Shown: positions 8,410 through 17,441, numbered from the stretch's first letter. The stretch is 64,000 nucleotides of DNA from Marinobacter vinifirmus (GCF_002258215.1 NZ_NEFY01000002.1:124001-188000); one strand, 5' to 3'. Made by a program: numbers and translations. Notes: generated from the letters alone by a model not told the origin.

Positions 8410-10498
8410 TGGGTGGAGTCCGTATTTCGGGTACTGGTTCCGGGCCATTGCGCCGTTGCCGCTTCATGGTGCGCAGCAACCGCTTCAAACGGCGGGTATC
8501 GTCGGCAGAGGCCGGCGCAGATGAAGCACTATAGTAATGATTGTTCACGGCCCGGGCAAAGACCCGCGCCGATTCAGACACAGCGGGAACCGCCCGGGAC
8601 AGCCTTTGCGCCAGCGCCTCCGGAGTTTCACCAGCCCGCACCGGAACACCCGCCTGCTCACAGAACCGGTGCCAGCTGCTGACCACCCGGCGGAACGCAT
8701 CCTGCCGTGCGCCCCGCTTCATGCCCAGGGCAGACACCAGGCCGGCCACCAGCAACGCCAGGCCCACAATACCTGCAGTCAGGTAGCCCAGTTCCTTCAT
8801 ACCCACGCCACCGAGCAACCGGGACATCAGATCCATCTGGCTCTGGCCCTGATAACCCACCACCCAGCGCTGCCATTGGTAGTTGATGCGATCCAGCTGC
8901 AGTGAGGCCCACTGCAACACCTGCAGATCGCTGTAACGCTGAGGCGAGATCAGTTCGTTCTCGAGGAATGAACCTTCGTCTGCCATGGCGTCCCGCAGCC
9001 CGGATTCAATCCGGCTAGGGGCGATGGCGGCAGTAGGATCAACCCTCACCCAACCGCGCCCTTCAAGCCACACTTCCACCCAGGCGTGGGCATCGTACTG
9101 GCGAACAATGTAATACTCGTTGTTGGCACCGGCGTCGCCACCCTGGTAACCCACAACCACCCTTGCCGGAATACCTGCTGCCCGGAACACAAAAGTAGCT
9201 GCACCGGCATAGTGGGCACAGAACCCCCGCTTTTCATCGAACAACAGGGCATCAATGCCATCTTCCGGCATGGCCGGTGGCCGCAGCGTGTAGAAATACT
9301 CCTGCTCCCGGAACCGGCGCATCAACTCCATCACCGTTTGTTCCGGGCTTAACTGCGAACCCAGCTGCTGCGCCAGTTCCCGTGCCCGGGGATTCCCCTG
9401 GGCCGGCAGCTGCAGGTATCGGCGTTGTTCCAGCGGTGACAACCCCTGCACTGCGCTGCTCGCCGCCACATTGCCAAGAGCCATCCGATAGCGCACAGAG
9501 CTGTCTGCCGGGCGCCGGAAACGGAACAGGTTTTGCTCTGCCTCTACCACGTTATCCGAGACAGCTTCGGAGCCGTCCAGGGCGAACGCCCAGCGCTGGT
9601 CGGTAGGTTCCAGCAGCACATCGTACTGGTTCGGCTCCAGATCCCCCACGCCGCCATCGATGGCTACCCGGCCCGGCCGGAAGAAACGCTCGGAATCGCC
9701 CTGGCGCCAGGTTTCGCCGTCCAGCCGATCCAGGATCAGCCCGCGCCAGTATCGGTCACGGTAATCCGGGGCATCACCACCGAAGGTCACTCGAAAGGCC
9801 CGTTCGCTGCTCTGGGCCAGGTTGGAGATATCGCCCGGGCGCATGGTGTCCGAAATCCCGCTCCGGGCCTGGCCAGACACCATGGGCACACTCCACAGCG
9901 GCGCCATGCGGGGGAAGAACACAAACAGCAGGATCACCACCGGCAGGGTTTTCAGCATCAGAAGGCCAAGGCGCTTCCAGCCCCGGCCGATGGCATTGGG
10001 CAGGTCCGGCGCGTTTATGGTTTGCAGCCCCACCAGCAACAGTGCAATGGCGGCAAAGTTCACCAGCGCCCAGAGAATGTCCTGCCGGAACAGGAAATTC
10101 ACCGTGGCCAGGTACACCAGGATAAAAAACAGCACATAGAAGTCCCGGGCACTGCGGGTTTCCAGCCATTTCAGGCCCACCGCCAGCACAAAAAACGATG
10201 CCGCCGTATCTACCGTAAAACGTCCCTGAACCGTGGCAATGTACACCGCCATCAGGATCAGCATGATACCGGTGCGCAACCAGCGCCCGGGCAAACCCAC
10301 CCGCCCAATCTGCGCCAGCCAGCGCCAGCCGGCCAGCACCACACAGGCCGCAATCAGCCACACCGGCAGGCGATCCCACTGGGGCACAAGCAATACCGCA
10401 AAGGCCGCAATCAGCCACAGCAGCGCCTTACCGGGAATGGTTTCTTTCGGCGGTTCTTCCCGGCCACTGAACAGGCCAAAAGGCAGGGAAAGCTTCAT
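8402..10498 (-). CDS. TgpA-type transglutaminase-like membrane protein (DUF3488)
   Basis: Inner-membrane protein with several N-terminal helices, a periplasmic transglutaminase-like domain and a C-terminal helix. The papain-like triad is visible: Cys in KRGFCAHYAG, His in YDAHAWVEVW, Asp in VRVDPTAA. The Pseudomonas homologue TgpA is essential; its substrate is unknown. The last stretch, after helix LGYLTAGIVGLALLVAGLV, is DUF4129-like. Length 698 is normal. It overlaps DUF58 upstream by 4 nt and holB downstream by 8 nt. In most genomes a MoxR ATPase precedes DUF58-tgpA; none is adjacent here. Confidence 0.9.
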   Translation of the reverse strand: MKLSLPFGLFSGREEPPKETIPGKALLWLIAAFAVLLVPQWDRLPVWLIAACVVLAGWRWLAQIGRVGLPGRWLRTGIMLILMAVYIATVQGRFTVDTAASFFVLAVGLKWLETRSARDFYVLFFILVYLATVNFLFRQDILWALVNFAAIALLLVGLQTINAPDLPNAIGRGWKRLGLLMLKTLPVVILLFVFFPRMAPLWSVPMVSGQARSGISDTMRPGDISNLAQSSERAFRVTFGGDAPDYRDRYWRGLILDRLDGETWRQGDSERFFRPGRVAIDGGVGDLEPNQYDVLLEPTDQRWAFALDGSEAVSDNVVEAEQNLFRFRRPADSSVRYRMALGNVAASSAVQGLSPLEQRRYLQLPAQGNPRARELAQQLGSQLSPEQTVMELMRRFREQEYFYTLRPPAMPEDGIDALLFDEKRGFCAHYAGAATFVFRAAGIPARVVVGYQGGDAGANNEYYIVRQYDAHAWVEVWLEGRGWVRVDPTAAIAPSRIESGLRDAMADEGSFLENELISPQRYSDLQVLQWASLQLDRINYQWQRWVVGYQGQSQMDLMSRLLGGVGMKELGYLTAGIVGLALLVAGLVSALGMKRGARQDAFRRVVSSWHRFCEQAGVPVRAGETPEALAQRLSRAVPAVSESARVFARAVNNHYYSASSAPASADDTRRLKRLLRTMKRQRRNGPEPVPEIRTPPNE

Positions 10499-11529
10499 AC
10501 CGCACTGCCTCCCCCTGCTGCCCGATCCAGTTTCCTGCGGGTACCAAAGGCCCTTGCATCATCATCCCGGGGCTTTTCTTCGCCCCAGATAGCCAGCGCC
10601 CGCAGGCAACGCTCCGCATGCACCTTGCCGGAATCAGGTTCAATCAACTCACCGGGCAGGTTCAAGCCAAAACGGGCGCCCTTGGCTGCCCTGTCCTGCA
10701 CCAGCCAGGCCAGGTAACTCAGCCGCAATTCGTTATCCACACCCGGAAAAGCGGCAAAATCCAGCCAGTGGGGGCTGCCCTGCTTCGCCTCCCAGTCTGC
10801 CACCACCATCTGGCCGGAGCGGGCAAAGCGCTTCCACATCACCCGGGGGCTTAAGTCTCCTTCCCGCCAGGGCCGCAAGTCCGCTTCGTCCTGCCCGGCT
10901 GTTTTCGCGGCCGCCGCGTTCTCCGGGCCATCCTCCAGGGTACTGAGTGCTTCCGGCGCCGCTAATAGCCGCGGAAACACCAACCCGGCCGAAGACGGCC
11001 GCACCCAGGACCAGGCCTTCAGTAAACCAAACGGAAACCGGGTTTCAATACGCACCCTGTCGGGGCGCAGATAGCCGCGCCAGGCCGAAGGGACAGGCAG
11101 GGTGACGTCTTTCGACTCCCCGGCTGGCACATGAATGCCCGCAACCCGGGAGTCCTCCACCGACAGGCTGATCGCCAGTGAATCGTCTTTGCCACTGCTG
11201 ACCCGAAACCGGAAAGGAATGTCTTCACCAGCCACACCCTCCCCAGGCTGAACCAGAGAAAGCGACAAGCCGGACAGATTGCGATGGGTCTGATGCATCG
11301 CCCCCACAAACAGGGCGCCCAGCATGAAGGTAAGCAGGTAAATCAGGCTGTTCTGATAATTGATGCCGGTAATCAGCATGATCAGCAGCAGAATGCCGAA
11401 CACCACACCGGCGCCGGTGGGCAGAATGAAGATGTTTTTCTGGCTGAACAGAACGCTGTCTGCACGGGGAATACGGCGGTTGATCCAGCGGCTGAAACGA
11501 CGGCCAACAGATTGTTTTATCATGCCCAT
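10495..11529 (-). CDS. DUF58 domain protein
   Basis: Membrane protein with two close N-terminal helices (residues about 30-75) followed by a cytoplasmic/peripheral DUF58 region. The signature part DLRPWREGDLSPRVMWKRFARSGQMVVADWEAK is clear. DUF58 proteins are usually encoded with a MoxR AAA+ ATPase and a transglutaminase, and are thought to act together on envelope complexes; the exact role is unknown. First gene of this operon, overlapping tgpA by ATGA. The two ATGs at the start (MGM) cannot be told apart; the upstream one is given. Confidence 0.88.
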   Translation of the reverse strand: MGMIKQSVGRRFSRWINRRIPRADSVLFSQKNIFILPTGAGVVFGILLLIMLITGINYQNSLIYLLTFMLGALFVGAMHQTHRNLSGLSLSLVQPGEGVAGEDIPFRFRVSSGKDDSLAISLSVEDSRVAGIHVPAGESKDVTLPVPSAWRGYLRPDRVRIETRFPFGLLKAWSWVRPSSAGLVFPRLLAAPEALSTLEDGPENAAAAKTAGQDEADLRPWREGDLSPRVMWKRFARSGQMVVADWEAKQGSPHWLDFAAFPGVDNELRLSYLAWLVQDRAAKGARFGLNLPGELIEPDSGKVHAERCLRALAIWGEEKPRDDDARAFGTRRKLDRAAGGGSAV

Positions 11530-11715
11530 CAGGCCGGAAGACTCCTGAAAAGTTCAATGCAGTTTACGGACTATGAAACCATATCCACAGTGTTTTTATA
11601 ACTGTACTCCGTAGGGGAAGATTCTGATCACAATACCGGCACTTTCCGGTTGAAATAGTGTCAGACAAACCGAATACTGAAAAAATGAAGCGCATAGCCT
11701 GAATGCCCTTGTTTG

Positions 11716-11738
11716 AGCAGTCTCAGCAGTCTCAGCAG
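11716..11738 (+). repeat. Short tandem repeat, unit AGCAGTCTC
   Basis: Two full copies and a partial third copy of a 9-nt unit lie in the leader of the next gene, 37 nt before its ATG. If translation started at the ATG at 11703 instead, it would encode SQQSQQ. A 9-nt unit keeps frame, so copy-number change would not switch the gene off. Confidence 0.5.
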
Positions 11739-11774
11739 CGCCTCTGCACACACCGGTTACCCAAGAGGCAACTC

Positions 11775-12389
11775 ATGATACGTCGCAAACTGCTTGCCGC
11801 TGCCATAACGGCCGCCATCGCTGCTCCCGCAACTGCGGGCGTACAAACCATGACGTCTGACGAAATGGTGGAAACCTACGTAGAAGACTCTGCCGTTATC
11901 GTGGTACCCAAAGACCAGCAGAAGTCCGAGGCAGATCGCCAGCGCATCATCCAGGCCCTGACCATTTCCCCGGGCGAGCCGGTTGTCACCGAAGCAGAAG
12001 AAGAAGCCTACCGGGAAGCCCTGCAACGCTACCTGGAAGATGACCGCAAAGATTCCTTAACCGACGCCGAGGAAGAATTCCTGCGCCGCGCCCTGCTGCT
12101 ACCAGTCGACGAACTGGCAAGGGTCCAGCCACCAGCCGAATTCCGCCCGGACATCCCCCAGCTGATCTTCGGCCAGCAACCGGAAATTCCGGACGAACCC
12201 TTTACCCAAACCTTCCTGAACGACCAGCTGGGTATCGGCTTTGACGGCCAGAACCTGAATTTCAGCATTGGCAACCCGCCGGGGATTGACCGGATCAATA
12301 TTCCGCAGGGGATTAATGAAGGGCCAATTAATCTGACGCCGCGACCTGGGGGTGGGTTTGATCTTTCTATTCAGGTGCCGGACCAGTAA
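11775..12389 (+). CDS. Secreted acidic protein of unknown function beside a DUF6160 gene
   Basis: Not recognised as a known family. It has a signal peptide (MIRRKLLAAAITAAIAAPATAG, cleavage near residue 21). The mature part is acidic, with an alpha-helical stretch (EAEEEAYREALQRYLEDDRKDSL...EEFLRRALLLP) and a C-terminal third rich in Pro, Gly, Asn and Ile (INIPQGINEGPINLTPRPGGG) that looks like beta structure. No Cys after the signal peptide. The start at 11775 is preferred over 11703 because of AGAGG 7 nt upstream and the signal peptide. A strong terminator follows. The convergent neighbour is a DUF6160/FilA-like protein; in Acinetobacter fil clusters such proteins go with other surface proteins, so a shared role is possible but only inferred. 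Confidence 0.7.
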   Translation: MIRRKLLAAAITAAIAAPATAGVQTMTSDEMVETYVEDSAVIVVPKDQQKSEADRQRIIQALTISPGEPVVTEAEEEAYREALQRYLEDDRKDSLTDAEEEFLRRALLLPVDELARVQPPAEFRPDIPQLIFGQQPEIPDEPFTQTFLNDQLGIGFDGQNLNFSIGNPPGIDRINIPQGINEGPINLTPRPGGGFDLSIQVPDQ

Positions 12390-12420
12390 GGCCTGATAGC
12401 AACTCTTACGACTAATGAAA

Positions 12421-12448
12421 AACGGCAGCCGATGAGCTGCCGTTTTTT
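12421..12448 (+). terminator. Intrinsic terminator after the secreted-protein gene
   Basis: Perfect 9-bp stem (AACGGCAGC / GCTGCCGTT) with a 6-nt loop, running into six T. It stands 32 nt after the stop at 12389. Confidence 0.9.
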
Positions 12449-12471
12449 GTGCCTGCGTGTTCTGCAGAACC

Positions 12472-12498
12472 AAAAACGCCCCGCCGAGGCGGGGCGTT
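12472..12498 (-). terminator. Intrinsic terminator of the DUF6160 gene
   Basis: On the minus strand a 10-11 bp GC-rich stem (AACGCCCCGCC with its complement) is followed by five T. It lies 26 nt beyond the stop of the DUF6160 gene at 12524. The two genes converge on their two separate terminators. Confidence 0.9.
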
Positions 12499-12523
12499 GC
12501 ACCAGTTTTGGTGTCAGGTCGGA

Positions 12524-13546
12524 TTAGCGACCGTAGACTGCCAGACGGGTGTCGGAGACGTGCAGGTTATCAATGCCGATGGTACCGATATTGGCGCCGC
12601 CGATATGGGTTTCAGCGATGTTGATATCCATCAAGACATCATCAATATCTACACGCAGGACATCCTGCTTGGTGCCGTCGAGATTGTCGCCTTTGTAAAC
12701 ATCTACGCGAGCAATCGCGAACGACTTACCAAGAGCACCGGATGCAAGTCCAACCAAACGAGTCTCAAGCGCCGCGTCTTCGCCAGCCGGGTCACCCAGC
12801 AGGCCAGTAAGCTGAGCCTGATCAAGAGTCTGACCTCCATCATTCACACCACGGATACTCATACCCTTGATACCAACGCCCATGAACTCAACGTCAAAGT
12901 CCATTTGCTCAACAGTGAAAGCAACGTCCAAGTTCAGCGTTCCGGTACCGGCTACGCCATTAACGTCGTCGGTGTCCACACGGATATCCAAGGCACCCAA
13001 CAGACCCCATGCATCCATATTGGAAATCAGAGTGGTTTGCTCACCCGCGTTGCCACGAAGTTCCATGGAGTCTGCGGTCATACCCCAGTCAATTGGCATG
13101 TAAGCTGGTGAACCATCAGGGTTTTCCACCTGCTCTCCCGTGTCGGGATCAAGTTTTGGCTGAAGTGACCCAACGTGAATAACAGCGTCACCGTCATCCG
13201 CAACATCAATATCAATCTTCAGGTTATCCAACAGGCCACCGGCACCCGTCGCAGCGGCATACTGGGTAGCGCTTTCAGAAGCACTAACGGTTGCACCACC
13301 AAGATCGATACCACTAACAGCGAAAGTACCTCCAGCAGTTCCATCATCCCCGGAGCCAGCATGACCATCAGTATCTGTGTACGTAAACTCACCAATGCTC
13401 ACCCGGGTTTCAAGTTCAATGGTCACACCAGCCTGGCCGGTGACATTTCCCATCGTGGAGTCATCCAGGGCTTTCAGATCAGCATTTGCAGCAAACGGAG
13501 CTGCGGCGATCGCGGTAACCAATGCAATTTTTTTCAGGCCTTTCAT
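12524..13546 (-). CDS. DUF6160 (FilA-like) surface protein
   Basis: Exported 340-residue protein. Signal peptide MKGLKKIALVTAIAAAPFAANA, then the family opening LKALDDSTMGNVTGQAGVTIELET. Proteins with this opening are annotated DUF6160 and, in Acinetobacter, FilA of a putative pilus system; experimental function is lacking. The rest is Asp/Gly-rich, free of Cys, and looks like repeated beta strands (GGATVSASES, LDIRVDTDDVNG, DVLRVDIDDVLMDINIAETHIGG), consistent with a beta-solenoid or fibre-like fold (inference). A strong Shine-Dalgarno (AAGGAGAT) sits 4 nt before the ATG. Base composition is less GC-rich than the neighbours. It has its own terminator. Confidence 0.8.
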   Translation of the reverse strand: MKGLKKIALVTAIAAAPFAANADLKALDDSTMGNVTGQAGVTIELETRVSIGEFTYTDTDGHAGSGDDGTAGGTFAVSGIDLGGATVSASESATQYAAATGAGGLLDNLKIDIDVADDGDAVIHVGSLQPKLDPDTGEQVENPDGSPAYMPIDWGMTADSMELRGNAGEQTTLISNMDAWGLLGALDIRVDTDDVNGVAGTGTLNLDVAFTVEQMDFDVEFMGVGIKGMSIRGVNDGGQTLDQAQLTGLLGDPAGEDAALETRLVGLASGALGKSFAIARVDVYKGDNLDGTKQDVLRVDIDDVLMDINIAETHIGGANIGTIGIDNLHVSDTRLAVYGR

Positions 13547-13687
13547 TCTTATCTCCTTATAAACTCATTTTGTTGTTATCTGAGTTTTTGTTTAAGTGCG
13601 AGCTCAACTGCTCACGACTCCATTTAAGATTGTTTTACAGTCTTATTCCGTGACTACTCTCACACTTCCAAACACCGCCAGACTTGT

Positions 13688-14257
13688 TCACTTTCCATCA
13701 TAGAAAAATTCGAAACTCTTATCCTGCGATACCGCAGCTCTGAACTCTGCGGTACCAGAGTTCAGAGTTACCGGCACTAATTTTATTCCGGATACACCCA
13801 AACGGTGCTCGTGTTCAATCGCAACAACTCGGCGCTTCATACCGTTCTTTTCTATAGTTCCAGGGTAAGCAACTAAGCCAGCATCGATCCGCCCGTGGCG
13901 AGCTACTGACTTCAGACTTGCGCGATACATTAGTACCTTGATTTCTGGAGGAGCTCCCTTCGCATCTTCTCCTAGCTGAATTTTCTTCAGCTCACCGTTC
14001 TTCATCAACATCCAAGCGTTTGGTTCAAAAACACCAGAGGATTCAAGTTCGTCTTTCACCTGGGCAATCGAAGCCTCCGTCATCGCCTTCAAATCTCCTT
14101 GCGCCTGTCGCACAACTAACGACAGCTCTTCGGCCGTAAGCTTCCCATCAGCTAGCACATGGTCTTCGTATTCCTTTTCTTGAGCACAGCTCAATGGAGC
14201 CCACATACCGGCCAGTGTTAGTGTAAGTATGAGATTCAGCGAGAGAAATTTATGCAT
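13688..14257 (-). CDS. Orphan secreted protein, AT-richer than neighbours
   Basis: Not recognised. The 189 residues start with a signal peptide (MHKFLSLNLILTLTLAGMWAPLSCA; the Cys near the cleavage site is not in a convincing lipobox). The mature protein is mixed alpha/beta with one Met/Lys-rich centre (WMLMKNGELKKIQL) and ends FEFFYDGK. The ELSLVVRQAQGDLKAM part could be a helix. Codon use is visibly more A/T at third positions than in surrounding genes, suggesting recent acquisition. The ATG has only a weak purine-rich site (AAGAAA) before it. The gene stands alone between the DUF6160 gene and the divergent pabB. Confidence 0.65.
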   Translation of the reverse strand: MHKFLSLNLILTLTLAGMWAPLSCAQEKEYEDHVLADGKLTAEELSLVVRQAQGDLKAMTEASIAQVKDELESSGVFEPNAWMLMKNGELKKIQLGEDAKGAPPEIKVLMYRASLKSVARHGRIDAGLVAYPGTIEKNGMKRRVVAIEHEHRLGVSGIKLVPVTLNSGTAEFRAAVSQDKSFEFFYDGK

Positions 14258-14296
14258 TTTCTTAACCCAACATTTGTTTTTTTAGAGCACGAACAA

Positions 14297-14323
14297 AGCG
14301 GATCTCCGTTAGAATGATCCGCT
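14297..14323. repeat. Perfect inverted repeat between the orphan gene and pabB
   Basis: Eight-base arms (AGCGGATC / GATCCGCT) around an 11-nt loop, 40 nt upstream of the orphan secreted gene and 94 nt upstream of pabB. It could be an operator or a hairpin in the leader of the minus-strand gene. Confidence 0.4.
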
Positions 14324-14416
14324 GGCGGCACGATCATTAGATCAGCGCCTGTCCCGATCGGACAACGCCCGTTTTGTGCAGCGTGTAGCATTCTTCCAAT
14401 TTTTAACGGAGGTAAC

Positions 14417-15778
14417 TTGGCCTTTCCTGTCTGCCAGTCCATTTCCCGCCAGCAATTTGATCAGCTTTGCAGCCATTCGGCAGCAGAGCCGGACTTTGTA
14501 TTTCTGGGCGGCCAGGCAATTGCGGGTGGGCGCGGAGCTGCGCGGGGGTTCTCCTGCCATGCGGTGGAACGGGTCTCGTTGCCAGCCAATGCAGGCATGG
14601 GCGTGGACACTCAGGCTTTGGCCCGGAAGATGGAACGGCTGGCGGCGCCTTACCAGCACGCCCTCAGTTCGCTAAAGGAAGCACCCTGCCCGCTGATCGG
14701 CGGCTGGGTCGGCAGCCTGGCCTATGAGTTCGGATACGCCCGGGAGGCGAAGCTGCAAGGGCTGGTGCCGGAGCTGCCATTGCCGCTGATGTTTGCCGGG
14801 CTGTACCTGTGGTTTGCCAGTGAAGACCTGGAATCAGGGAACTGTTATCTGTGGGTACACCCGGACTTGCCGCAGGCTCAGCAGAAACAACTGGAGAACT
14901 GGCTGGCTACCCCCGCTGAGCCACAGCCAAGGCACTGGCCTTTGCAACAGCCGTTCAAGCCGACTCAAGCCCCGGCCGATTTCCGCAATCGCGTGCAACA
15001 GGTACAGGATTACATCCAAGCCGGCGATTGCTATCAGGCCAACTTGTCCCAGTCTTTCGAAGGACACTACAGCGGCGATCCCTGGTTGGCATTCACCGAA
15101 CTGAGCCATGCCAACCCCACACCCTACGCGGCGTTTCTGCGCCATGAAGGCAGCACGGTGGTGTCGGTGTCACCGGAGCGGTTCCTGGCAATCCGCGACG
15201 GGGTGATCGAAACCAGTCCAATCAAAGGCACCCGGCGGCGCGGCGCCACGCCGGAGCAGGACAAGGCCCTTGCCGATGAGCTGCTGGCTTCGGAAAAAGA
15301 CCGTGCCGAAAACCTGATGATTGTGGATTTGCTGCGCAACGACCTGAGCGTGAACGCCCTGCCCGGCTCGGTGACGGTGGACGAGCTGTTTGCGCTGGAA
15401 AGCTACCAGAATGTGCACCATCTGGTGAGCCACATCCGCGCCCAATTGAAACCGGATGTAAGCCCGCTACAAGCCCTGTTTGACGCTTTCCCGGGAGGGT
15501 CCATTACCGGCGCCCCGAAAATCCGGGCCATGGAGATTATCCACGAGCTGGAACCCCACTGGCGCGGGCCCTATTGCGGGTCGGTGTTCTATTACGGGCT
15601 GGATGGGCGGCTGGACAGCAACATTGCCATTCGCACCCTGCTCTGCGAAGCAAACGGCAGAATTCAATGCTGGGGTGGAGGCGGAATTGTGGCGGATTCC
15701 GACCCGGAAGCGGAGTATCAGGAAACCCTGACCAAGGTGAAGCCGCTGATGGACTTTCTGGAACAACTAAAGCGGTAA
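14417..15778 (+). CDS. pabB: Aminodeoxychorismate synthase component I
   Basis: Converts chorismate with ammonia from PabA to 4-amino-4-deoxychorismate in p-aminobenzoate and folate synthesis. The N-terminal half has CPLIGGWVGSLAYEFGY, the C-terminal half the chorismate-binding blocks: TSPIKGTRRRG, EKDRAENLMIVDLLRNDL, GGSITGAPKIRAMEIIHELEP and the final GGGIVADSDPEAEYQETLTK. Length 453 is typical. The start is TTG at 14417, chosen because GGAGG (14408-14412) stands 4 nt before it and no ATG/GTG fits. The PIKGT signature favours PabB over anthranilate synthase. thrH converges on it across a hairpin. Confidence 0.95.
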   Translation: MAFPVCQSISRQQFDQLCSHSAAEPDFVFLGGQAIAGGRGAARGFSCHAVERVSLPANAGMGVDTQALARKMERLAAPYQHALSSLKEAPCPLIGGWVGSLAYEFGYAREAKLQGLVPELPLPLMFAGLYLWFASEDLESGNCYLWVHPDLPQAQQKQLENWLATPAEPQPRHWPLQQPFKPTQAPADFRNRVQQVQDYIQAGDCYQANLSQSFEGHYSGDPWLAFTELSHANPTPYAAFLRHEGSTVVSVSPERFLAIRDGVIETSPIKGTRRRGATPEQDKALADELLASEKDRAENLMIVDLLRNDLSVNALPGSVTVDELFALESYQNVHHLVSHIRAQLKPDVSPLQALFDAFPGGSITGAPKIRAMEIIHELEPHWRGPYCGSVFYYGLDGRLDSNIAIRTLLCEANGRIQCWGGGGIVADSDPEAEYQETLTKVKPLMDFLEQLKR

Positions 15779-15788
15779 GCGCGAACGA

Positions 15789-15821
15789 TCTGTGCCGCCA
15801 GGTTTCCCTCAGCGGCACAGA
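15789..15821. terminator. Hairpin between the convergent pabB and thrH genes
   Basis: Perfect 10-bp stem (TCTGTGCCGC / GCGGCACAGA) with a 13-nt loop in the 59-nt gap. Neither strand has a T-run after it, so it is a candidate shared terminator or transcript-end stabiliser rather than a proven intrinsic terminator. Confidence 0.5.
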
Positions 15822-15837
15822 CCGGAATACCGGAAAA

Positions 15838-16452
15838 TCAGGCGCTGTGAATGGCGCTGGCTTTCAGGAATTCCTGCCTCAGGTCGTCAAAATTGTGTAC
15901 CGCCGGGAACTGCGGGAATTCGTCGATCACATTCTGAGGCGCGTGGAACAGAATACCGGCTTCGGCCTGGCCCAGCATGGTGGTGTCGTTGTAGGAATCA
16001 CCGGCGGCAATCACCCGGTAGTTCAGCAACTGGAAAGCCCGCACAGACTGGCGCTTGGGGTCGCGCTGGCGCAGCAGGTAGTTGGTGATCTGGCCGTTGT
16101 CAGCCACTTCCAGCTTGTGGCACAACAGCGCCGGGTAGCCCAGTTTCTTCATCAGCGGCATGGCGAATTCGTAGAAGGTGTCCGACAGGATCACCACCTG
16201 GAAACGCTCGCGCAACCAGTCCAGAAACTCCCGGGCGCCGGGCAGCGGGTCCAGGGTGCCGATCACTTCCTGGATTTCCGGCAGGCCGTAGCCGTGCTCG
16301 TCCAGAATGCGCAGGCGCTGTTTCATCAGTACGTCGTAGTCAGGAATATCCCGGGTGGTTGCCTTGAGTTCTTCAATACCGGTTTTTTCTGCAAAGGCGA
16401 TCCAGATTTCCGGGATCAGTACGCCCTCAAGGTCAAGACATGCGAGTTCCAC
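15838..16452 (-). CDS. thrH: ThrH phosphoserine phosphatase / homoserine kinase bifunctional protein
   Basis: HAD-superfamily enzyme that in Pseudomonas dephosphorylates phosphoserine and can pass the phosphate to homoserine. Motifs: ACLDLEG (nucleophile Asp7), VVILSDTFYEF, and AAGDSYNDTTML. The sequence DIPDYDVLMKQRLRILDEHG is a ThrH hallmark. The start is GTG at 16452, giving 204 residues as in homologues; CAGGAG stands about 7 nt before it. A longer frame upstream has no homology and is rejected. thrH is divergent from cysH, as near PA1756-PA1757 in Pseudomonas. Confidence 0.93.
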   Translation of the reverse strand: MELACLDLEGVLIPEIWIAFAEKTGIEELKATTRDIPDYDVLMKQRLRILDEHGYGLPEIQEVIGTLDPLPGAREFLDWLRERFQVVILSDTFYEFAMPLMKKLGYPALLCHKLEVADNGQITNYLLRQRDPKRQSVRAFQLLNYRVIAAGDSYNDTTMLGQAEAGILFHAPQNVIDEFPQFPAVHNFDDLRQEFLKASAIHSA

Positions 16453-16661
16453 AACGGTCTCCTGAATAAATGATAAGGTGGCAGGCACAACAGGCGCCCG
16501 ACTTGCTGCCGCGTATGATATGAAAAACGAGGCGGGAATGCATCGGGAATCCCGGCCTTTAACCTGCCGGCGAGCTATAAATATATAGTTTGTCATTCCT
16601 TCAGGTTATGAGCGGTTTGATGATAGCCTTGCGGCAACACGATAACGATTGCTGGAACAAC

Positions 16662-17387
16662 ATGACTGACATCGATTCTCTGCGCACCGAACTGGACGGC
16701 CAGAGCCCACGGGCCATCCTGAAAGCCGCCATCGCCCGCTACGACAACATCGCCATTTCCTTCAGTGGTGCGGAAGATGTGGTGCTGATCGAAATGGCCC
16801 ACAAGCTGACGGACAACCTGCAGGTGTTCACCCTGGACACCGGCCGGCTGCACCCGGAAACCTACGAGTTTATCGAGAAAGTGCGCCAGCATTACGGCAT
16901 CGAGATCGAAGTCCTGTTTCCGGACTCCGGGGAAGTTCAGGCCCTGGTGGGCAAGAAGGGCTTGTTCAGTTTCTATGAAGACGGCCATTCGGAATGCTGC
17001 GGCATCCGCAAGGTGAACCCGCTGCGCAAGAAACTGGCCACGGTGGATGCCTGGATTACCGGCCAGCGTCGGGACCAGAGCCCGGGCACTCGGAACGATG
17101 TTCCAGTCGTGCAGATAGACAGCGCCTTCTCCACCGAAGACAAACCGCTGGTGAAGTTCAACCCGCTGGCGAACTGGACCTCTAAAGAAGTCTGGGACTA
17201 CATCCGCATGGCAGAAGCCCCCTACAACAGCCTGCACGAAAAGGGTTTTGTCAGCATCGGCTGCCAGCCCTGCACCCGCCCGGTACTGCCAGGCCAGCAC
17301 GAGCGCGAAGGCCGCTGGTGGTGGGAAGAAGCCACCCACAAGGAATGCGGCTTGCATGCCGGCAACCTGATTGGCAAATCCGGCTAA
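16662..17387 (+). CDS. cysH: Assimilatory adenylylsulfate (APS/PAPS) reductase
   Basis: Reduces activated sulfate to sulfite in assimilation, in the cytoplasm, with thioredoxin. Cys112-Cys113 (ECCGIRK) and Cys201/Cys204 ([10 protein letters not shown]) would hold a [4Fe-4S] cluster, the mark of the APS-using type; the catalytic Cys is in KECGLH (Cys229). The SFSGAEDVV loop binds the nucleotide. The ATG at 16662 ([11 protein letters not shown]) gives 241 residues; the upstream extension lacks family residues. CysB, the expected regulator of cysteine synthesis, is encoded convergently behind a shared terminator. Confidence 0.95.
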   Translation: MTDIDSLRTELDGQSPRAILKAAIARYDNIAISFSGAEDVVLIEMAHKLTDNLQVFTLDTGRLHPETYEFIEKVRQHYGIEIEVLFPDSGEVQALVGKKGLFSFYEDGHSECCGIRKVNPLRKKLATVDAWITGQRRDQSPGTRNDVPVVQIDSAFSTEDKPLVKFNPLANWTSKEVWDYIRMAEAPYNSLHEKGFVSIGCQPCTRPVLPGQHEREGRWWWEEATHKECGLHAGNLIGKSG

Positions 17388-17406
17388 CCTCCCTCCAGAA
17401 TCAAGA

Positions 17407-17441
17407 AAAGCCCGCCTGTCATCGCTGACGGCGGGCTTTTT
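17407..17441. terminator. Bidirectional terminator between cysH and cysB
   Basis: Stem AAAGCCCGCC / GGCGGGCTTT extended by GTCA/TGAC across a one-base bulge, with a 4-nt loop. On the plus strand it ends in five T, and on the minus strand in TTTTCTT, so it can serve both convergent genes. Confidence 0.88.
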
